In this document: positions 25,964 to 33,857 of the stretch, piece after piece
Position numbering within the stretch: position 1 is the stretch's first letter
Layout: each line of letters starts with the position of its first letter
DNA from: Bacteroidota bacterium
GTDB lineage: Bacteria > Bacteroidota > Bacteroidia > Bacteroidales > TTA-H9
Length of the DNA stretch: 64,000 nucleotides
Reading direction: 5' to 3'
Assembly: GCA_003250395.1 (NCBI GenBank)
Contig: QKGM01000028.1
Location: 1 to 64,000, forward strand
Notes under the pieces: model-generated
Seen by the model: only the letters and a program-made list of their open reading frames with translations
Database searches by the model: none
Told to the model about the DNA's origin: nothing
Translations under genes and position numbers: made by a program

Positions 25964-26608
25964 ATGAAAAAAATATCCTTCACCCCACGAATGCTTCTTA
26001 CTGCCGGGCTGCTTACATTAGGTGTCATAATAGCTGCTGTTCCCAAAAACACGACAAAGCCATATAAACTAACCGCTGAACAGATTCTCGATGAACTCAA
26101 AAGCGGAACACAATATATTGAACCCGAACAGGTCGCCCAGATGCTGGTTGAAAAAGACCCCTTTCTGCAATTAATCGACACCCGGCCTCAGAATGAATTT
26201 GATAAATTCAGCCTTCCGGGAGCAATAAATATTCCTTTTGATGCTATCCTCTCGGATGAACAGGCAGAAATGTTTGAACAGAACGTGAAGACCTTTGTGT
26301 TTTACGGAAATGGGACAACACAGGCTGATGAAGCCTGGATGTTACTCCGTCAGCTTGGGTATAATAACATCAGTGTTCTGCGGGGAGGGTTGAACTACTG
26401 GGCCGAGGCAATACTTAATCCCAATCCGCCTGCCGGAATTACGTCCAATGATGAACTGGCAAGATATAATTTCAGAAAAGGTGCAGGACAAGCTCTGGGT
26501 GGCGGTGAACAGCCCGCGGAGAGTAACGTTAAACCTTCTGACAAGCCAAAAACGCCAGTACAACCTCCAAAAGGGAAAAAGAAGAAAGTGGCAGGAGGTT
26601 GCTCCTAG
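25964..26608 (+). CDS. Rhodanese-fold protein lacking the catalytic Cys, with C-terminal GGCS
   Basis: The 214-residue protein has an N-terminal hydrophobic helix (about 10-26; anchor or signal), then a rhodanese domain (about 50-150) with IDTRPQNEFDKFSLPGAINIP and VLRGGLNYW. The active-site loop reads FVFYGNGTTQADEAW, so the position of the catalytic Cys (normally YC) is Gly115. The tail is Pro/Lys-rich and ends KKKKVAGGCS, placing the only Cys at residue 213. It could bind or relay sulfur through this terminal Cys rather than through the classical site. It is the last gene of the sulfur operon. Confidence 0.8.
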   Translation: MKKISFTPRMLLTAGLLTLGVIIAAVPKNTTKPYKLTAEQILDELKSGTQYIEPEQVAQMLVEKDPFLQLIDTRPQNEFDKFSLPGAINIPFDAILSDEQAEMFEQNVKTFVFYGNGTTQADEAWMLLRQLGYNNISVLRGGLNYWAEAILNPNPPAGITSNDELARYNFRKGAGQALGGGEQPAESNVKPSDKPKTPVQPPKGKKKKVAGGCS

Positions 26609-26717
26609 TAAATAGGACCAGAACAGATAGGACACCAGTCATGGTATCTGTTTGAAAAGAGGAAGGGTTCAATTTACAACTGGTATTCTGGAGCCATTTA
26701 TAATATCATTAAAAAAT

Positions 26718-26755
26718 AAAGTCCGGATTGTCATCTAACTGGCAATCCGGACTTT
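26718..26755. terminator. Bidirectional terminator between the sulfur operon and rprY
   Basis: AAAGTCCGGATTG and CAATCCGGACTTT form a near-perfect 13-bp stem around a 12-base loop, with A and T runs on both sides. Confidence 0.85.
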
Positions 26756-26834
26756 TAACGTTTGTTGGTTAAGAAGAAGAAAGACAGAACTGGTCTAAAA
26801 CCACTATAAGAAAGGCTCCGACAAAAAGGAGGCC

Positions 26835-27536
26835 CTATATTTGCTGTGTTACCAGCTTGAACCCAACACCGTGTACATTCAGAAGCCTCACGTTTGAATC
26901 TTCTTTAAAGTATTTGCGTAACTTGGTGATATATACATCCATACTTCTGGCATTAAAATAATTATCATCATTCCAGATACGCTGAAGTGCTGTACGTCTA
27001 TCCAGTACATTGTTCTCATTTTCGCAAAGGAGCTTAAGAAGCATGGTCTCTTTAGAGGTCAGTTTCTGCTCATCAGAACCAATACGCAGAATCTGGGCAT
27101 TTACATCAAATTCATACCTCCCGATATAGTAAACAGGCTGGTCTGGTTCAGGCTTTCGCTGAATATCTGCCCGTCGCATGATGGCATTAATCCTGGCAAG
27201 TAATTCATCCATGCTGAATGGTTTGGTGATATAGTCATCTGCCCCGAGGTTAAAACCCCGCATCTTGTCGTCCTGCATCGAACGGGCCGTTAGAAAAATG
27301 ATCGGAACTGCGCTCATCTGTCTGATCTCACGGGCAACGGTGAAGCCATCTTTTACAGGCATCATGATATCCAGAATGCAGAATTCCCATGATTGCCGCC
27401 CGAAAGCCTGAAGAGCCTCTTCTCCATTGACACACAATGTGGTTTCGAAACCTTTAGCTTCAAGGTATGCCTTTAATACAGTTCCCAGATTTTTATCATC
27501 CTCTGCCAGCAAAATCCTTAGTTTGTTTTCAGCCAT
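26835..27536 (-). CDS. rprY: OmpR-family response regulator, RprY-like
   Basis: The 233 residues contain a receiver domain with LLAEDDKNLG (acidic pocket), the phosphoacceptor Asp in FCILDIMMP, Thr in FLTARS and Lys in ITKPF. A winged-helix OmpR/PhoB DNA-binding domain follows (about 135-230), ending LLNVHGVGFKLV. Sequence and neighbour match the RprXY system of Bacteroides, which has been linked to tetracycline response and sodium/energy regulation. It follows the kinase gene by 13 bp. Confidence 0.85.
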   Translation of the reverse strand: MAENKLRILLAEDDKNLGTVLKAYLEAKGFETTLCVNGEEALQAFGRQSWEFCILDIMMPVKDGFTVAREIRQMSAVPIIFLTARSMQDDKMRGFNLGADDYITKPFSMDELLARINAIMRRADIQRKPEPDQPVYYIGRYEFDVNAQILRIGSDEQKLTSKETMLLKLLCENENNVLDRRTALQRIWNDDNYFNARSMDVYITKLRKYFKEDSNVRLLNVHGVGFKLVTQQI

Positions 27537-27549
27537 CGTTTTATTGATT

Positions 27550-29190
27550 TTATTTTGTGATGGTCTCGTGAACCAAAGGCAAAGTTACAATGAATTCCGA
27601 GCCATGATTCAATTCGCTCTTAACTTCTATATTGCCTCCATGGTTTTCGATAATAGCTTTAACATAACTCAAGCCAAGACCATAGCCCTTTACATCATGA
27701 ATATCTCCTGTCGGGACACGGTAGAGCCGATCAAAAATCTTCTTCTGGTTGCTTCGGCTAATCCCTATTCCATTATCACTCACAATGAGCTTGATGTTTC
27801 GTCCGTGCTTTTGGGTTGCAATCCTGATAAGTGGCTTGACCGGAGAATACTTGTTGGCATTGTCAATCAGATTATAGACCATATTCGTAAGGTGTAGACG
27901 ATCGCCGGTTACCATTGCCTGTTTGCTGTTCAGCTCCGTCTCTATTTTTCCGCCGTTTGATTCTACCTGAATTGAAATGTTGTGAACAACATCCCTGATG
28001 ATGTCGTGCAAATCAACAGGCTCCTCCTTCATATTAAGCTTACCCTTCTCAAATGAAGCAGCTTCAAGTACTTTTTCAGCCATCTTTCCGAGTCTCTGGT
28101 TTTCTTCACTGATCATCCGGATATAAGTTTGATACAATTCATCCGACTTCACCACATCCTTGTCACCCAGAGCCTCACAGGCCAGCGCGATTGTTGAGAC
28201 AGGGGTCTTGAACTCATGGGTCATGTTATTGATAAAGTCATTTTTCATATCCTGCAGCTTTTTCTGCCTGATAATTGAAAGAATAGTATAACTGAAGGCA
28301 TAAATTATAACAATGACCAGCAGTGCTGAAAGAAGCAATAACCACCATATCTGGCTCATCACGAAAGTGACTTCATTTGGAAAGTATATAAGCAGGTACG
28401 ACGGTGTAGCTGCCTTATTAGAAGGGAAAAGCCTGATTGGAAAACCGCTGTTAAGCAATTTTTCAGGATAGGCCCCCGTACGTTGTAAGGTAAGGATATT
28501 CCTGGACGGGATATACACCCCGAACTCAAATCTGGTGCTGATCCCTTCATTCTCGAGTTCCATGTTAAGCAAGGAATCAATTACACCTACATCGAGCCTA
28601 TCTTCCACTGCTTTATAAGCACTAATGTCCATCAGATTATGAAAAACATCATTAAGAATAAACGACCTGCGAACCAATTCATCCATTACACGGCTACGTT
28701 GCCGGTAAAGCCGCCTGATCCGTTTATCAGACTGGGGATCAAATCTGTCTGAACCTGAATCCTGTTGTTTTCCTGCAACCTGAGAAGAATCATACAGAAC
28801 CTCAACGGTATCGTTTCGTCTGATAGTGCGCCATCCATTATCTACATCAAAGAAGTCGGTTTCCGACAAACCTTTATCTCTTTGCCCGCTGGTGCCACGT
28901 AGTTCAGGATGCTCAACCGCAAGCTCTTCAATACGTTTATCGATCAATACATTCAGCGAATCGATCTTCCTGTATAGCGAGGCACTCTCTTTGTATTTTC
29001 TAAGCCGGGTTCCGGCTTCCAGCTTCTCAAGCCTTACAACCACCTGCGACAATGCCGATTCAACAGAACGGGCAAATTCAGCCTCCTTTAGTGTAAAGGC
29101 ATTTTTGATCCAATAGGCCTGTATGACCATTAACCCCATCAGAGCCACAGTCATTAACGCAATTATGGTTAGAATCAGCTTTTTAATCAT
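27550..29190 (-). CDS. rprX: Sensor histidine kinase, RprX-like
   Basis: From the ATG at 29190 the protein has 546 residues. It has an N-terminal helix (MIKKLILTIIALMTVALMGL), a long periplasmic sensor region (about 30-285), a second helix (IWWLLLLSALLVIVIIYAFS), then HisKA with the phospho-His in MTHEFKTPVSTIAL and a HATPase domain with the N box NLIDNANKYSP, DNGIGIS and GYGLGLSYV. It phosphorylates the adjacent RprY-like regulator. The frame extends upstream to a TTG at 29199, but the -7 box TACTTTTG overlaps that codon, which argues for 29190. Confidence 0.85.
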   Translation of the reverse strand: MIKKLILTIIALMTVALMGLMVIQAYWIKNAFTLKEAEFARSVESALSQVVVRLEKLEAGTRLRKYKESASLYRKIDSLNVLIDKRIEELAVEHPELRGTSGQRDKGLSETDFFDVDNGWRTIRRNDTVEVLYDSSQVAGKQQDSGSDRFDPQSDKRIRRLYRQRSRVMDELVRRSFILNDVFHNLMDISAYKAVEDRLDVGVIDSLLNMELENEGISTRFEFGVYIPSRNILTLQRTGAYPEKLLNSGFPIRLFPSNKAATPSYLLIYFPNEVTFVMSQIWWLLLLSALLVIVIIYAFSYTILSIIRQKKLQDMKNDFINNMTHEFKTPVSTIALACEALGDKDVVKSDELYQTYIRMISEENQRLGKMAEKVLEAASFEKGKLNMKEEPVDLHDIIRDVVHNISIQVESNGGKIETELNSKQAMVTGDRLHLTNMVYNLIDNANKYSPVKPLIRIATQKHGRNIKLIVSDNGIGISRSNQKKIFDRLYRVPTGDIHDVKGYGLGLSYVKAIIENHGGNIEVKSELNHGSEFIVTLPLVHETITK

Positions 29191-29196
29191 GTTGTA

Positions 29197-29204
29197 CAAA
29201 AGTA
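29197..29204 (-). promoter_or_regulatory. -7 box TACTTTTG at the rprX start
   Basis: An exact TAnnTTTG match on the minus strand, only 6 bp before the ATG at 29190. Transcription from it would give an almost leaderless mRNA. Confidence 0.45.
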
Positions 29205-29288
29205 TGGATTCGTTGTTACACAGATTTTCATTTAAGCTTTTTTAACAATTATTAGTTTTAATTAACTTTTTTTTGAATTTGAATAATG

Positions 29289-29296
29289 TAGCTTTG
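29289..29296 (+). promoter_or_regulatory. -7 box TAGCTTTG for the possible small RNA
   Basis: An exact TAnnTTTG match. No long open frame starts within 300 bp downstream before a terminator. Confidence 0.45.
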
Positions 29297-29302
29297 CATA
29301 AC

Positions 29303-29440
29303 TGAATTTCAGATTATTTGTGGCTAATATCCTTATGGCAAAGAGCAAGCCTCCTGAATTTCTATACTTAGTGAATGTCATTATTGGTTTTTGGTTTTGA
29401 TAACGTACACTGCCCGATGATCTTATCACGGGCAGTTTTC
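29303..29440 (+). ncRNA. Candidate small RNA of about 140 nt
   Basis: A promoter-like box (29289-29296) is followed by about 110 nt without a plausible reading frame and then by an intrinsic terminator (29409-29440). An early hairpin CTGAATTTCAG is visible. I do not recognise an Rfam-type family. The 5' end is inferred from the box. Confidence 0.4.
29409..29440 (+). terminator. Intrinsic terminator with T-run
   Basis: ACTGCCCG (29409-29416) pairs with CGGGCAGT (29429-29436), extended by TGA/TCA around a short loop, then TTTCTTTT follows. It lies far from any upstream plus-strand coding gene. Confidence 0.75.
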
Positions 29441-29619
29441 TTTTAACAAATACAACACCTGCAACATTTGAATTATATCTTTTGTAAAAAGCATTCAAGC
29501 AACCTTTTAACAAAAATGCTGGTCTTATAACTTTGTCTGTCAAAACCTATTGGTTTCACAGTTGTTATAAATCATTCCGGGATTTTGTTTAATTCATCAA
29601 CTTCTAATTTAAAAAAAAC

Positions 29620-30198
29620 ATGAAAAAAGTTACTCTGCTTACAATGTTTCTGGCACTTGCTTCCTCTGTCTTTCTAACCACTTCGTGTGATAAAGTAAAG
29701 GAGCTCGCATCCTTCAATGTCAGCCTTCCATCGCCTGAGCATCAATTTACGCTCGATTCAGCCGATTATGCTCTCAAATCTGTTACTGACGAAACACTGC
29801 TTACCTATCAACACATCACTGTCAATATTGATAGTATTTTAAGCGCACATGGAGTTTCTTCAGCCACCATTACCAATGGTAATATTACAAATGTTATTGT
29901 AACGCTCCTGCTTCCCCCGGGTAGTAATTTCGACTGGCTGGCTTCTGCCCGTTTGGTTGCAAGCTCCGATATACAAACCCTTTCAGCCGGAACTCAGCTT
30001 GCCCATACCGGAACTATAGCCCCTGGCAGCGTTTCCATTTCTTTGATCCTCGACAATGCAGCCATAACAAACCTTATCAACAACAATAATTTCTACCTCG
30101 GCCTCTATGGCACATTGCTTGGTCCTCTGCCCGCTCCTCAGCTTACATTAAGCCTGAACTCCACAATAGTATTTACGATAAGTCCTTTAGGGGACTAA
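29620..30198 (+). CDS. Putative lipoprotein, 192 aa
   Basis: The signal peptide MKKVTLLTMFLALASSVFLTTSC ends in a lipobox (LTTSC, Cys23). The mature part is Ser/Thr/Asn-rich and beta-like, with repeated patterns of hydrophobic strands (ITNVIVTLLLPPGSNFDWLAS, PGSVSISLILDNAAI). I do not recognise a family. It is most likely anchored in the inner or outer membrane facing the periplasm. A strong terminator follows directly, so it forms a single-gene unit. Confidence 0.75.
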   Translation: MKKVTLLTMFLALASSVFLTTSCDKVKELASFNVSLPSPEHQFTLDSADYALKSVTDETLLTYQHITVNIDSILSAHGVSSATITNGNITNVIVTLLLPPGSNFDWLASARLVASSDIQTLSAGTQLAHTGTIAPGSVSISLILDNAAITNLINNNNFYLGLYGTLLGPLPAPQLTLSLNSTIVFTISPLGD

Positions 30199-30214
30199 TA
30201 ACCCCTGAGGGGAC

Positions 30215-30250
30215 AAAAACCCGGGGCAATTCATTTTGCCCCGGGTTTTT
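30215..30250 (+). terminator. Strong intrinsic terminator after the lipoprotein gene
   Basis: A perfect 15-bp stem, AAAAACCCGGGGCAA with TTGCCCCGGGTTTTT, around a 6-base loop. Confidence 0.9.
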
Positions 30251-30251
30251 G

Positions 30252-30259
30252 TATTTTTG
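30252..30259 (+). promoter_or_regulatory. -7 promoter box TATTTTTG for pgi
   Basis: An exact TAnnTTTG match 26 bp before the pgi ATG and directly after the terminator of the previous gene. Confidence 0.6.
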
Positions 30260-30285
30260 CTAACTTAAACAGACACAAAACCAAT

Positions 30286-31932
30286 ATGCTGAAGAATATA
30301 AACCCCTCGAACACGAAGGCATGGAAACAGCTTTCAGATAATCACAGGTTGTTTGCTGAGACTCCTATCCGTGAGCTCTTTGATAAAGACCCGCTCAGGG
30401 TCAATGCCCTTAGTCTGACCACAGGAGATATCTTCGCAGATTTTTCCAAGACCCATCTGACCGAAAAGATACTCAGCCAACTTTTCAGCCTTGCACAGGA
30501 AACAGGCCTTCCTGAAGCAATAGAGTCTATGTTTTCGGGCGAAAAAATCAACGTTACAGAGAACCGGGCGGTATTACATACGGCTCTTAGGAACCAGAAC
30601 AGCAAACCAGTTATGGTGGATGGCCATGATGTAATGCCGGAAATCAGGGCCGTGCAAGCCAGGATGAAGTCTTTTTCAGAGAGGGTTCGCAACGGAGAAT
30701 GGAAAGGTTATACAGGCAGCCCGATTACCGATGTGGTTAACATTGGTATCGGCGGCTCCGATTTAGGCCCGGTTATGGTCTGCAGGGCACTTGCTCATTA
30801 TGCAAAACCCGGCCTCAACGTACACTTTGTAAGCAACGTTGACGGCAGCCACATGGCAGAGACTGTGGCAAAACTTGACCCCTCCACCACCCTTTTCCTG
30901 GTTGTCAGCAAAACCTTCACCACTCAGGAGACCATGGCGAATGCCGAAACTGCGAAAAAGTGGCTTCTCAATCATGCTCCGGCCGATGCAGTTGCACGCC
31001 ACTTCGTGGCCATTAGTACCAATACGGAAGCAGTTGAAGCCTTCGGGATTGATAAATCTAATATGTTCCATTTCTGGGATTTTGTAGGCGGAAGGTTCTC
31101 TCTCTGGTCGGCTGTCGGGCTCAGCATCGCTATATACGTTGGATATGATCGGTTTGAAGCATTACTAAACGGTGCTTACCAGATGGATGAACATTTTCGC
31201 ACCTCTCCCTTCGAAAAGAACCTGCCTGTCTGGATGGCACTTACATCGCTCTGGTATGCAAGTTTCTGGAATGCAGCCACCGAAGCTGTACTGCCTTATG
31301 ACCAATACCTTGACCGTTTCCCCGCTTACCTGCAACAGGCCGTGATGGAGAGCAACGGGAAATACATCGACAGGGGACAGCAACCCGTAGACTATCCTAC
31401 CTCACCTGTGATCTGGGGCGAACCCGGGACCAACGGGCAACACTCTTTCTATCAGCTCATACATCAGGGTACCCAGATGATTCCATGCACATTTCTTGCT
31501 GCTGCCCGTCCGTTGAAAGATACCGGGAGCCATCATGAACTGTTGTTATCAAACTTTTTTGCACAAACTGAAGCACTGATGAATGGAAAGACAGCCTCTG
31601 AAGTGTATGCCGAGATGAAATCCAAAGGTATACCAACAGCGGAAATTGAAAAAATACTCCCCTACCGTGTATTTAAGGGCAATATTCCCAGTATCTCGAT
31701 CCTCTACCGCCAGCTCACGCCCGAAATACTGGGAAGCCTTATCTCCGCCTGGGAACATAAAATCTTCGTTCAGGGGGTCATCTGGAATATATACAGCTTC
31801 GATCAATGGGGCGTGGAACTGGGAAAACAACTTGCCAGCCGCATTCTCCCGGAATTAAGCGGCCCGGAATTGGTCACCTCTCATGATCCATCGACCAACG
31901 CCCTGATAAACAAAACGAAGGAGATGAGATAA
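30286..31932 (+). CDS. pgi: Glucose-6-phosphate isomerase
   Basis: The 548 residues match the full-length bacterial/eukaryotic PGI type. They include [34 protein letters not shown], the signature [37 protein letters not shown] and the terminal KLI-like NKTKEMR. The catalytic Glu lies in [11 protein letters not shown] and the catalytic His follows in GSHHEL. It converts glucose-6-phosphate and fructose-6-phosphate in the cytosol. It has its own promoter and terminator. Confidence 0.97.
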   Translation: MLKNINPSNTKAWKQLSDNHRLFAETPIRELFDKDPLRVNALSLTTGDIFADFSKTHLTEKILSQLFSLAQETGLPEAIESMFSGEKINVTENRAVLHTALRNQNSKPVMVDGHDVMPEIRAVQARMKSFSERVRNGEWKGYTGSPITDVVNIGIGGSDLGPVMVCRALAHYAKPGLNVHFVSNVDGSHMAETVAKLDPSTTLFLVVSKTFTTQETMANAETAKKWLLNHAPADAVARHFVAISTNTEAVEAFGIDKSNMFHFWDFVGGRFSLWSAVGLSIAIYVGYDRFEALLNGAYQMDEHFRTSPFEKNLPVWMALTSLWYASFWNAATEAVLPYDQYLDRFPAYLQQAVMESNGKYIDRGQQPVDYPTSPVIWGEPGTNGQHSFYQLIHQGTQMIPCTFLAAARPLKDTGSHHELLLSNFFAQTEALMNGKTASEVYAEMKSKGIPTAEIEKILPYRVFKGNIPSISILYRQLTPEILGSLISAWEHKIFVQGVIWNIYSFDQWGVELGKQLASRILPELSGPELVTSHDPSTNALINKTKEMR

Positions 31933-31958
31933 AAACCAGGAGCATTATAATAACAAAC

Positions 31959-31996
31959 GGCGGGGTGAAGCAAATAAATGCATCACCCCGCCATTT
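31959..31996. terminator. Bidirectional terminator between pgi and fba
   Basis: GGCGGGGTGA (31959-31968) pairs with TCACCCCGCC (31983-31992), with GCA/TGC extending the stem inwards, followed by ATTTTTA. It serves both convergent genes. Confidence 0.85.
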
Positions 31997-32022
31997 TTAT
32001 AGTAACCGGTGTTTAAAACAGG

Positions 32023-33102
32023 TTAATTACGATCAAGCGCATTGAGATCTTCGAAAGCAACTTTAAGCCTGTTGACCATCGACACTTCTGCCTCCCTGAG
32101 CCACTTACGCGGATCGTAGTATTTTTTGTTGGGTTTGTCTTCCCCTTCCGGATTTCCGATCTGCCCCTGCAGATAACCTTCATATTTCTTGTAAAACTTC
32201 AGCACTCCTTCCCAGGTAGCCCACTGGGTATCGGTGTCGATGTTCATCTTCACCACACCATAGCTGATGGCTTCACGAATCTCGGCGCGCGAAGAACCAG
32301 AGCCGCCATGGAAAACAAAATTCACAGGTTTTGGCCCGGTACCCAGGTTGGTTTCGATAAACTTCTGAGAGTTATGAAGGATAACAGGATTGAGTACAAC
32401 ATTGCCGGGTTTATACACACCATGAACATTTCCGAATGAGGCAGCAATCGTAAACTGGTCGCTGATCTTGCTCAGATGCTCATAGGCATAGGCAACTTCG
32501 TCCGGCTGGGTATATAAACGTGCACTATCGACACCTGTATTGTCAACACCATCTTCTTCACCACCTGTTACACCCAGTTCTATCTCAAGGGTCATCCCTA
32601 TTTTACTCATCCGGGCGAGGTATTTCTCACAAATTGCAATATTTTCTTCCAGCGGTTCTTCTGACAGGTCTAACATGTGACTGCTGAACAGGGGCCTGCC
32701 ATAGCGGGCAAAATGCTTTTCGCCTGCATCCAGCAGCCCGTCAATCCAGGGAAGTAATTTCTTGGCAGCATGATCTGTATGCAGTATAACCGGAACGCCA
32801 TATAGTTCAGCAAGATGCCATACATATTTCGCCCCAACAATAGCTCCTGCAATGGCAGCCTTCTCGTTTTCGTTCGAAAGACCTTTACCTGCTAAAAAAG
32901 CAGCACCACCATTGGAAAACTGTATAATAACCGGCGAGTTTACAGTACGGGCTGCTTCCATTGCAGCGATAATTGAATCACTGCCAACCACATTCACCGC
33001 AGGGATAGCAAACTCACCTGCACGGGCTATACGGAACACCTCCTGTAAATCACGTCCGGTAACAACTCCGGGCCTGACTTTTTCCAATACTTTCTCATTC
33101 AT
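32023..33102 (-). CDS. fbaA: Fructose-bisphosphate aldolase, class II
   Basis: From the ATG at 33102 the protein has 359 residues, the length of class IIA (FbaA) enzymes. It shows FAIPAVNVVGSDS, zinc ligands in VILHTDHAAKKLLPW, the Glu-rich metal segment ELGVTGGEEDGVDN, FGNVHGVYKPGNV and FHGGSGSSRAEIREAI, then NIDTDTQWATWEG. It cleaves fructose-1,6-bisphosphate in glycolysis. A TTG four codons upstream is the only reason for a longer frame. It is convergent with pgi, and an 11-bp tandem repeat lies about 270 bp upstream. Confidence 0.95.
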   Translation of the reverse strand: MNEKVLEKVRPGVVTGRDLQEVFRIARAGEFAIPAVNVVGSDSIIAAMEAARTVNSPVIIQFSNGGAAFLAGKGLSNENEKAAIAGAIVGAKYVWHLAELYGVPVILHTDHAAKKLLPWIDGLLDAGEKHFARYGRPLFSSHMLDLSEEPLEENIAICEKYLARMSKIGMTLEIELGVTGGEEDGVDNTGVDSARLYTQPDEVAYAYEHLSKISDQFTIAASFGNVHGVYKPGNVVLNPVILHNSQKFIETNLGTGPKPVNFVFHGGSGSSRAEIREAISYGVVKMNIDTDTQWATWEGVLKFYKKYEGYLQGQIGNPEGEDKPNKKYYDPRKWLREAEVSMVNRLKVAFEDLNALDRN

Positions 33103-33145
33103 AGTATGTTTCAATTAAAAGGTTAATTCTGTCTGGTTCAAAATT

Positions 33146-33153
33146 CAAAGGTA
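33146..33153 (-). promoter_or_regulatory. -7 promoter box TACCTTTG for fba
   Basis: An exact TAnnTTTG match on the minus strand, 43 bp before the ATG at 33102. Confidence 0.6.
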
Positions 33154-33374
33154 CTAATATTTCTCCTGCCCGTGCGACAATGTCTTTACGATCAGATTAA
33201 AGAAACGGTGCCCCTACCAGCCTGATTTCCCCCTGAAAGTACCTTTTTTTCCTCAAATCCTGAAAATATCTTGTTTTGGCATGATTCTGGGATAATTCCA
33301 ACATGAATTTTAATAGGATATAAAGCATGACCGGATCGAATACTGAACGAAAATTAACCATGGCGTTACGATGA

Positions 33375-33418
33375 ATCTACGCTGGACCTACGGTTGATGT
33401 ACGGTTGATCTTCGCAAA
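33375..33418. repeat. Four tandem 11-bp units, consensus ATCTACGGTTG
   Basis: The units are ATCTACGCTGG, ACCTACGGTTG, ATGTACGGTTG and ATCTTCGCAAA, in exact 11-bp register. The same unit in the other orientation forms the array at 54997-55051. See the findings. Confidence 0.7.
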
Positions 33419-33857
33419 AACACACCGGCAGATATACTTCTGCCCTACCCGACAACAGCATAAGAGGGTAATTACAGTCTGGATGTCATAGAAAAGTGGG
33501 GGAATCTCCTCACAACTCCATAAAGTTCCAATCAGGGGGAACAGTATGAATTATGTTTTGGAATTTATCTTTGTTTTACGGTTTATGGAATAATCCAGTT
33601 TTCATACGGACTGGCTATCCCTGACAATCATCTCAGGAGTAAAACAACGGCAATAATTACTAATGGTTCCCCATCAGTGAGCTCCTTTTTCAGATTTTGG
33701 AGGTTTAACAATATTCTGAATACCATTATGGATGAAAACAGTAGCAGCATAATATTGAAAGATGGAAATAATTATTATCATAACCAGGTAAATAATAATC
33801 CAACCCGCCTTTTAGGGTGTCACCCTACACGGCTTCAGAGAGCCTGTTTGTACCATA

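Larger units (their letters stand above)
29191..29619. other. Intergenic region between rprX and a lipoprotein gene, with possible small RNA
   Basis: No protein gene. It holds the rprX promoter on the minus strand and, on the plus strand, a -7 box followed about 110 bp later by a terminator hairpin (see the ncRNA entry). The rest (29450-29619) is AT-rich leader for the lipoprotein. Confidence 0.45.
33103..33857. other. 755-bp gene-free stretch upstream of fba, with promoter and tandem repeat
   Basis: It contains the fba -7 box (33146-33153) and the 11-bp tandem repeat at 33375-33418. The left part belongs to the fba leader and the right part lies downstream of the DUF4139 pair. AGGGTGTCACCCT near 33815 is a small palindrome that could help end that operon. 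No gene is supported. Confidence 0.45.

Noticed and set aside
29262-29543. A 93-codon minus frame upstream of rprX
   Set aside because: It runs antisense to the promoter and terminator of the possible small RNA and has no protein-like features.
33375-33418. CRISPR array reading of the short repeats
   Set aside because: Units are 11 bp and directly adjacent without spacers; no cas genes are present.
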